This document shows, piece after piece, positions 57,615 to 64,000 of a stretch of 64,000 bases of DNA; within the stretch, counting starts at the first letter, position 1; every line of letters starts with the position of its first letter. The stretch spans positions 39,242,621 through 39,306,620 of the forward strand of contig NC_088711.1 of the NCBI RefSeq assembly GCF_963576615.1. The letters run 5' to 3'. The stretch comes from Watersipora subatra. Its lineage: Eukaryota > Bryozoa > Gymnolaemata > Cheilostomatida > Watersiporidae. Position numbers and translations under genes: made by a program. Below the pieces are notes generated by a model. It made no database searches, was not told the DNA's origin, and saw only the letters and a program-made list of their open reading frames with translations.

Positions 57615-57806
57615 TTATTTTTGAATACAGATTGCATATATCACGGTCGATAGGCCAGAATCTTCGGTCGGATCTGTCTGGCATCTGTTGTCCTTTGAAT
57701 TGGTCTCAAGATAGGGTTTGAGGTGTCCCACAGAAACGTCTTGTCTTACCAGCTGATGTATTAGCTTTTTCATATCATCATCTTTTGACTGAAGCATTTC
57801 ACCACA
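57615..57806 (-). CDS. Candidate last exon of an unknown gene
   Basis: Acceptor GCATGTTTATCTAG ends at 57807. The only open frame reads CGEMLQSKDDDMKKLIHQLV, then YLETNSKDNRCQTDPTED and ends at TAA (57615-57617). Composition is protein-like: a charged helix followed by an acidic, polar tail. No family is assigned. Confidence 0.4.
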   Translation of the reverse strand, partial: CGEMLQSKDDDMKKLIHQLVRQDVSVGHLKPYLETNSKDNRCQTDPTEDSGLSTVIYAICIQK

Positions 57807-58635
57807 CTAGATAAACATGCATAAATTATCTGTGCTCAAATAGAATCCAGCTAAACAGATGCAGATGTCAATATGAATCCATGTTTCTTAACCACTAATA
57901 AAAGTGATTAGAAGCTGGCAGTAACCCAGACCCAAATTTCATGAGTACTGTATATCTTCACATAAAACTCCATTCTAGAACGAAACTTTTTTACCAAATT
58001 GGGGGTTCGGCTTATACATGTGACTCAGATTGAAACTGGTTGTGATGTGTAACTCCGATTGAAATCAAATGAAATTACATTATGCTAACTTAATTTCAAC
58101 AACTACAACTCAAACCTTTAGTAACTCAACATTCTTCATAAAAGTAAAACAACAGTAATGGTTACCACTACCATTAACTCTTTCGCTAACAAATAGATTT
58201 TTCGTTGCTTCAACTTTTTTCTTTCATACATGTACGTACGTAAGGGGTGTTGCAACCTATAGGGTCGACTTACATGTGAAATATGCTTGTATGCAGCGAG
58301 ATAAGGTAATAATTTTTGATTCCAATGTAGAATTCATTCATTAGCCAATAAATATTGTAACAATATTCAACATTTTGCAATATAACCCAGCATGATGACA
58401 TGAATATTATATACGTCAACAAAAATGTTTTCTGTTTCTAAGAGCAAAGATCTAACGCAAAAAATGAGCTCACCTATTTACATTTCTTACATTTACATTA
58501 CATTTCTTACATTTACAAAATGTTATGAGAATGTTATAAGATAATATTACAAATTCTACTAGCAGACATAATTTCACAATAATTCACAATTGTCTAGACA
58601 AATAGGTTTGCATTGGTACACTGACTACTCTTTGG
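57807..58635. other. Intergenic, nothing recognised
   Basis: AT-rich sequence without supported features. Confidence 0.4.
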
Positions 58636-58639
58636 TCAG

Positions 58640-58814
58640 TGTGGGAAGTTGAGGATGAAAGCGAGGGCGACAGGCATCATGTGGGCGGGGCTTTTGGGGA
58701 GCTGTATATCATTAGTGCGGGTAGCAACGGAACTGTGCCGATACAAATACCTTTTTCTACATAGCTTGCTTGACAGAATTACCGTAGACCGGTAGAATTG
58801 GTAGTCAGTACTAA
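58640..58814 (-). mobile_element. TTAA-target transposon, copy 3, inner part
   Basis: Matches the reverse complement of about 28150-28300 (for example AGAATTACCGTAGACC.GTAG). It is separated from its continuation (60387-60807) by the nested insertion at 58815-60386. Confidence 0.75.
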
Positions 58815-58859
58815 GATATGCCACATGATCAGCCATGACCTTGATGGATTAATCCTGTA

Positions 58860-59969
58860 ATGCCAATAGATAGTTCGACATCAGACCACGAAGAGGCAGA
58901 TACACACATGTTATCACATATCGCAAAGATAATGGAAGACAAACCCAGCTCAAAAGTTCTAGTCAAGTGCCAGGACACAGATGTTTTTCTAAACTGTCTA
59001 TCTCTAGCGGATGAGCTATCATCACAGAAACTCATTGACTGCTGTAGCAAGGAGCAGTTGAGATATGTAAACATAAGCTGTCTGTCTACCGCCCTTACAC
59101 CCGAACCGATGCAAAGTACTGCTCAGGCTCCATGCTCTAAGTGAATGCGACAGTGTAAGAGCATTCTATTTCAAAAAGAAGATAACTTTGTTCAAGCTGC
59201 TAAAGAACAATCCTGAATTCTGTAACACAATGAAATCATTAGGAACAGATTTTGAAGTTGATGGTGCAATAAGAGAATCTATTGAGACATTCATATGCAG
59301 ATTATATGGTGAAGAGACAAATTTCATCAATGAAGCACTGTATAAGATCTTCTGCTGACCGTCTCACACATCACAATCAAACTTACCACCCACACTAGCT
59401 GAGTTAAATCTCCATATATCTAGGGCTGCCTATCAGGCCGCAATATGGAGAAGAGTCATACAAATCATCATCAATGCCCCATCCCCCAGCAACATGGATG
59501 GTTTATGGAAGGTAGAGAGCTTAAAGCTAGGTGGGCGACACAACAACCAGCACCTCCTGATGTGCTCATAACATGTTTTTTCGATGCAAAACTGGGTGCC
59601 AGTCTCATCGCTGTCAGTGCAACAATACAGATCTCGAATGTACAAACATGTGCAAATGCAGCTGCTTTAGCAATAGAAATAAAGAGGATGGAGATGGAAG
59701 TAGTGATGCAGAGGACTCAGATGACTGTGAATTAGAAGGTTAGTATTTGAGTGGTATTGTAACCAGAGGTGTGCTTCATGTTTGATTAGAATATGTATGT
59801 GTCATACCGTCTGAAAGACTGACTAATTGCGATTTCACTTGCATAATAAAGTATACGGCTCAACATAATAAGCATTAATGATGAATATATGTATACTAAA
59901 ATATTATATATACATGTACATGGTTTGAGCCATTAAAAATATTTTTCATTTTGTTTTGCAGATCTGTAA
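58860..59969 (+). pseudogene. EEADT-motif protein with Cys-rich C-terminus, broken
   Basis: Begins near SDHEEADTHMLSHIAKI, then VLVKCQDTDVFL. These match the 'hEEADTRll.H' and 'vVvkSpDTDVfvl' blocks of a large, multicopy metazoan family of uncharacterised, mobile-associated proteins. After a frameshift near 59100 come FYFKKKITLFKLLKNNPEF, AAYQAAIWRRVIQ and PAPPDVL. After another shift at a T6 run comes the Cys tail CKTGCQSHRCQCN...CTNMCKC. An intron (donor GAAG|GTTAGT at 59739, acceptor TTTTGCAG to 59961) joins to a last Asp-Leu-stop. There is also one internal TGA. Only the C-terminal half of the family protein is present. Confidence 0.7.
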
Positions 59970-60386
59970 TGATATCAGAGTTGTGGAATAACAAGGACAA
60001 ACTTTAAAGCTGCCACAATATCAACCAACCAAACTGAGAACACATAATATTATATAATACAATTATAATATTATTCTAATATTTGAAGAATAAATATTTT
60101 AGTGTTATCAGAATTGATTCCAACTTAGGTTACTGCTAATTATTTAGTATTTATATGCCATTTTCATTATCACATTGTTGGTAGAAGCACATAAAACACT
60201 ACAGCCATTTATTTAATTAAAATAATGTATTAATTATATTGCTCAAAAATGAACAATCTGAGAGGTGTAAAAACCAGATATTTGAAATCAGCTCGAAATT
60301 CTGATTTAGATGCCACTCTTATTACATAGCCCACCTTCAAAAGGAATAAATCACTTTTTTGACAGCTTTTTGATGCCCTCCTGCTC
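59970..60386. other. 3' region of the nested insertion
   Basis: AT-rich; nothing recognised. Confidence 0.4.
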
Positions 60387-60807
60387 TACTAATTTACACA
60401 GCATTTAGAAGAACCTAATATGACAAGCTTTTAATTTTCCTTGTTTGAGGCGTTTGAGACATTGGTAATAATGTATCTGTAGCCGGATTTAAAATTGTAT
60501 TTTAGCCAACACGAGCAAATACAAGATAAAATATATGCCAATAGAGCCGTGTAGGACTAGACTTTTATCACAATAGCCAATGTGAATACGAGAGATAGAG
60601 ACAGGTTGTATCACGCATTACATCCCTTTGGGCAAGTCTGGGATGTTTTTTTTGGCCTGAGCGTTTTTACCGCGATCGAATTATTTCGATTTTAATCTTC
60701 AACTATCTTGAAAATGAGATTGCCTAACACAACAAACAACATATCAACTGATATACAAGGAAAAATACTTTTTTTTAAATCAACTCAAATTTGACACAAC
60801 CACATCT
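60387..60807 (-). mobile_element. TTAA-target transposon, copy 3, terminal part
   Basis: Ends TTTGACACAACCACATCT followed by TTAA (60808-60811). It matches the last ~420 bp of the other two copies, including the block TTTGGGCAAGTCTGGG. The opposite end of this copy was not located. Confidence 0.8.
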
Positions 60808-60811
60808 TTAA

Positions 60812-62206
60812 ACCTATTCTCAACAGGAGTCAGATAGAAAACCTTCAGTACTTTAGCTACCCAGTATACACCACCATAACTGCCGCCACCTGTCTGATGC
60901 AGAAACTGGTAGCTTAGTAACCAAAATAGGCTGTCTTGTAGGCATTAGGTCTAACTTGAAAAGGAAGTGGAAGGAATGTCAGTAAAAGCAGGCAACACCT
61001 TCAGAACTTGCCCTACAAATCATATTAATGCATTAATTTTTTCAGCGAAGCATGGGCATACAGTGCAAGCAGTATAATACCGTATCAGTTATCTCAGCTA
61101 ACTGGATTACTACAATTGAAGAGATTTGATCATTTGAAGAGATCAAATGATTTAGCAGTACTATCATCTCAACAAATAAAAACGGTAACTAATCGCGTTG
61201 ACCATTATAAGGTCTACCATTTGGAACCATTTACAACTATTGCTAAGTAAGCTGATTAATTATTTTTATGATCAAACCGAAGACCTCATTCATTCGCGAT
61301 GATAGCCTTTGATTCATTGTCATTTAATATCAAGAACGATGTCCATATTGCCCAGATTAATATGATCATTCAATCACTATTTACTGACACTACATTCCAA
61401 GCAACTAACAGACTTCATGACAGACCAGCTTTTACATGTGACGAGGTTAAATATTCCATTGTAACCTCCCGTTTTGTTCGTTTGAATTTGATAATCATGA
61501 TGATCTATCAATCAAGGCCAATCAACATGATTTGAACTGAAAATCTAACATGAGTAAACGCTTAGACTCAACTCAATAAGTTATTAACTTTACTGCTTAC
61601 TTGTCATGTGATCTGCCTAATAGATTCCAGTAGATTATTATATGAATCAGATTTGATGTTAAGTTGTTATTGACACCAACCATAACTGGCCATATCTCCA
61701 ACCCTGACCCTAGTTTGTGTTCGGAATAGCCAAAACAAGGTTGGCTCTACAGCTAAAATGTTTTGTAGAGCATTCACAAATTTGATGAACAGAGGTGATG
61801 CGCTTCAAGCACATCAACCTTGTTACATTAAGTTCATCCATAAAAGAAACTTATAGAGGGCACATTCTGAACAAATAGTAAGTTTAATGACTTATCATGT
61901 AAGACACAGCGTCATAGCTTCCCAACTGCCTGTCTCTACCAACTTTATCCCTGAAAACTATCAAAGTTTAAATACTGAAGTATTGAATAACATCACACTG
62001 GAGTTCATCCTTCAGCTGCGTTACCAACTGCTGCTGCATTTCAATGATCTCTGTAGTATGCTCTCAAACTACAAGCTGCATTCTTTTTCATACGTCTGTC
62101 AATGTTTTCCTTGATAAACAGGCTGAAGGAAAACTGGATTTACAGACTCTGACTAGGGAATTATAGACTATAGGCTCATTCCTAAATTTATGTTTTATTT
62201 TTATAG
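60812..62206. other. Intergenic, nothing recognised
   Basis: No supported exon or repeat. Confidence 0.4.
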
Positions 62207-63365
62207 CCGAGTGCATCCACACCTCTGAGTATTGAAGCCTCAGATTCCTGTCAAGACTCCTATGAGCTTTGTCCCAAACGATCAAAGGCAGGCTCTAGTC
62301 AAATATTAGACCCATTATATGTCATATGTGGTAGTGACGCTAAGTCAACTATGGTTACTCGGAAGGGAGAACGCATCTGTGACAAACTGTGTAAGGCACA
62401 GACTATCAATCCTGGTAAGTTTTTTTCTTCATCTGCATCAAATAGGAAATTTTTTGATGCTTTTAGTGCTCAAAAAGCAGCCAAATTTAACAAATTTCCT
62501 ATCCTCTCCTGACCCTTTCCGCCGCAACTTGTGTCAAGAATAGATCATAAGCACACCGATGACTTAAACCACCGTTAAATAATCATAGATTAGCACAGTT
62601 ATTTTAGAGTGATTTTTCAGAAGACATATTTCATGTTCGCAGGTACCATACATTATCATGTGAAAAGTTCTTAAATGTATATGAATGTGTTGAAAGGAAC
62701 AATTTATCATTGGTGTATTTCAGTTGCAGTTTTTGACTTTGTTACAAACCTTAAACCCGAACCCCCAAACACAGTGAGAAGGGGGGCTTAAACGTTATAT
62801 ATTGATTATATTTGCTTCAAGTTGTAAGACCTTATTTGGTGTTATTTTAGATTGTTTGTGTTCTGCCAATGCAAGACCTCATGTGTTGGGAGGTGCTTTT
62901 GCCAGAAACAAGGATTACCTTGCACTGACTTCTGCGCCTGCTCTGTGGATGATAGCTGTTCAAACTGGAATGTAGAAGAGGATTGTGTCTCAGACACTGA
63001 AGGTTAGTGTGTTTGTCTGGCAGATGATACATTATGCATCATAATAGTAATAGAAAATAGCATAGCCAGGTGTGAGTGTTTGTGTGTGGTGTGACCCATC
63101 AGGCAAAATGACATCTATTTCCTATACTGTATTTTGCAATGAACCTAACCTGAGTGTATCTATAATATGCTTAACCAAGCTTGAGAAAGATTCCACTAAT
63201 GCCCCAAACACTAGTTTTTACGTGTTGCGACACTCGTAGCTCATCCCTGTTGATATTTAGAAGGTTTGCTATCCTCAAAATATTAATTGTCTGCAAAATG
63301 AAATTGTTATCAGAAGGGACGGTGCTATTATGTATATTATTTTATTTGCAGATGAAGCCGATTGA
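62207..63365 (+). pseudogene. Cys-rich-tail gene, related to 58860-59969, partial
   Basis: Exon a (62207-62414; TTTTTATAG acceptor, GTAAGT donor) reads PSASTPLSIEASDSCQDSYE and on. Exon b (62851-63002) in one frame reads FCQCKTSCVGRCFCQKQGLP then CTDFCACS...CSNW. Exon c (63352-63365) gives DEAD and a stop. The Cys spacing, the GAAG|GTTAGT donor and the short last exon are the same as at 59738-59969, so the two loci are paralogous. Exon a ends in phase 1 while the Cys frame of exon b needs phase 2, so the join is broken or the exon borders are wrong. Confidence 0.45.
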
Positions 63366-63528
63366 TGATGAAGCATCAACCGTGTGAAAGTGAATGTTTC
63401 CATTGGAGTTATCTCAGGAGATGTAAATCAACTACAATTATTTAATAAAACGATAAAAGGCTTTAACCAAGTACATTTGTTACAACAAATGCTGTTAAGT
63501 GTTCTTTGAACAGTTCTCGCCCCTGAAC
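63366..63528. other. Spacer
   Basis: Nothing recognised. Confidence 0.4.
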
Positions 63529-63536
63529 TTTCTCCC

Positions 63537-63714
63537 CAGACCTGCCAACCCAAGAGTGGGGCAATGCGTGAGATTTGGTTTTGGGGCAGTTGATGTATCA
63601 ATGATAGTATGTATAAAGTTGTGGAAATTGGGGCAAAAATCTCACGCATTTTCATTTTTTCTTTGGGGCGATTGCGTGAGTCTCACGCTTAATGCGTGAG
63701 AGTTGGCAGGTATG
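63537..63714. mobile_element. 178-bp hAT-type MITE, copy 2
   Basis: CAGACCTGCCAAC...GTTGGCAGGTATG, inverted relative to copy 1, with an exact 8-bp duplication TTTCTCCC (63529-63536 and 63715-63722). Confidence 0.95.
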
Positions 63715-64000
63715 TTTCTCCCTGAAATGGATTTAGTTCTTTTAACATACAAGCTCAATTTTTAAAAAGGTACCACAACTCCGAAAAGCTAACACAACTC
63801 CGAATAAACTTTCAAGTGCTGCCGACAGCAGCAGAATGGTTGTACGGGGTGCAAGGCTTAATCTTATTACCACTAAGGCTAAAACTACTGGTTCAGTTCA
63901 AAAATTGCATACGTTAAGAAAGGGAATAGAAATTATTATAACGCCTCGGCTTCCCCTTCCCCCCCCCCCGTGTCTTGTAGAGACACTATAGTGGTTTTAT
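63715..64000. other. Window end, nothing recognised
   Basis: Contains a short C-run (63960-63969). No gene is visible. Confidence 0.4.

Larger units (their letters stand above)
58815..60386 (+). mobile_element. Nested insertion carrying an EEADT/Cys-rich-tail gene
   Basis: The surrounding transposon copy 3 is interrupted here. TACTAA stands on both sides (58809-58814 and 60387-60392), which may be a 6-bp target duplication. No terminal inverted repeats are visible, so the type of mobility is unknown; processed or captured DNA is an alternative. Confidence 0.5.

Noticed and set aside
57615..57806. Relation to the XLF/NHEJ1 C-terminal region
   Set aside because: Only a loose likeness of a charged helix followed by a polar tail; not enough to name the gene.

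Overview
The window looks like nuclear DNA of an invertebrate metazoan. It is AT-rich, has spliceosomal introns, a conserved animal gene spread over about 30 kb, and a dense mixture of eukaryotic transposons. No bacterial features (operons, ribosome binding sites, CRISPR, tRNA or rRNA genes) were found. The species cannot be named from the sequence. Everything here is read by eye; no alignment or database search was run.

Host genes. The clearest one runs on the minus strand from 37135 to 7019. It encodes a predicted membrane-anchored, OTULIN-like deubiquitinase. Exon 1 carries an N-terminal hydrophobic anchor, exon 2 is a long low-complexity linker, exon 4 carries the catalytic Cys motif and exon 7 the catalytic His/Asn motif. 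All exon joins are in phase 0. Exon 3 exists as two damaged partial tandem copies. One of them is split by a 2.3-kb transposon sitting exactly on a TTAA target, so it is open whether the gene still makes a full protein. Weaker coding traces lie at 1924-2115, 43350-43386, 57615-57806 and 62207-63365.

The centrepiece is an 11.4-kb Polinton/Maverick-type element (7390-18772) lying in the last intron of the OTULIN-like gene. It has 491-bp terminal inverted repeats that are almost identical, AG...CT ends and a perfect 6-bp target duplication (TACAAC). It encodes a protein-primed-type family B DNA polymerase with two spliced introns and one apparent frameshift. It also encodes a two-repeat protein on the opposite strand, a pair of paralogous Cys-motif proteins and a secreted Cys-rich protein. 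No integrase, packaging ATPase, protease or capsid gene could be recognised. A large array of TTTCGCGAAA palindromes and a set of 118-bp repeats fill the space between the divergent genes.

The rest is mostly mobile and repetitive DNA: a P-element-like transposase remnant and an R2-like LINE tail (left end); SINE-like and Helentron-like dispersed repeats; TTAA-target, TA-target, TAA/TTA-target and 8-bp-target MITEs; a degenerate Ty3/Gypsy retrotransposon with both LTRs (51755-56334); a nested mobile gene of the 'EEADT/Cys-rich tail' type (58815-60386); and a cluster of minisatellites between 42.7 and 48.9 kb.
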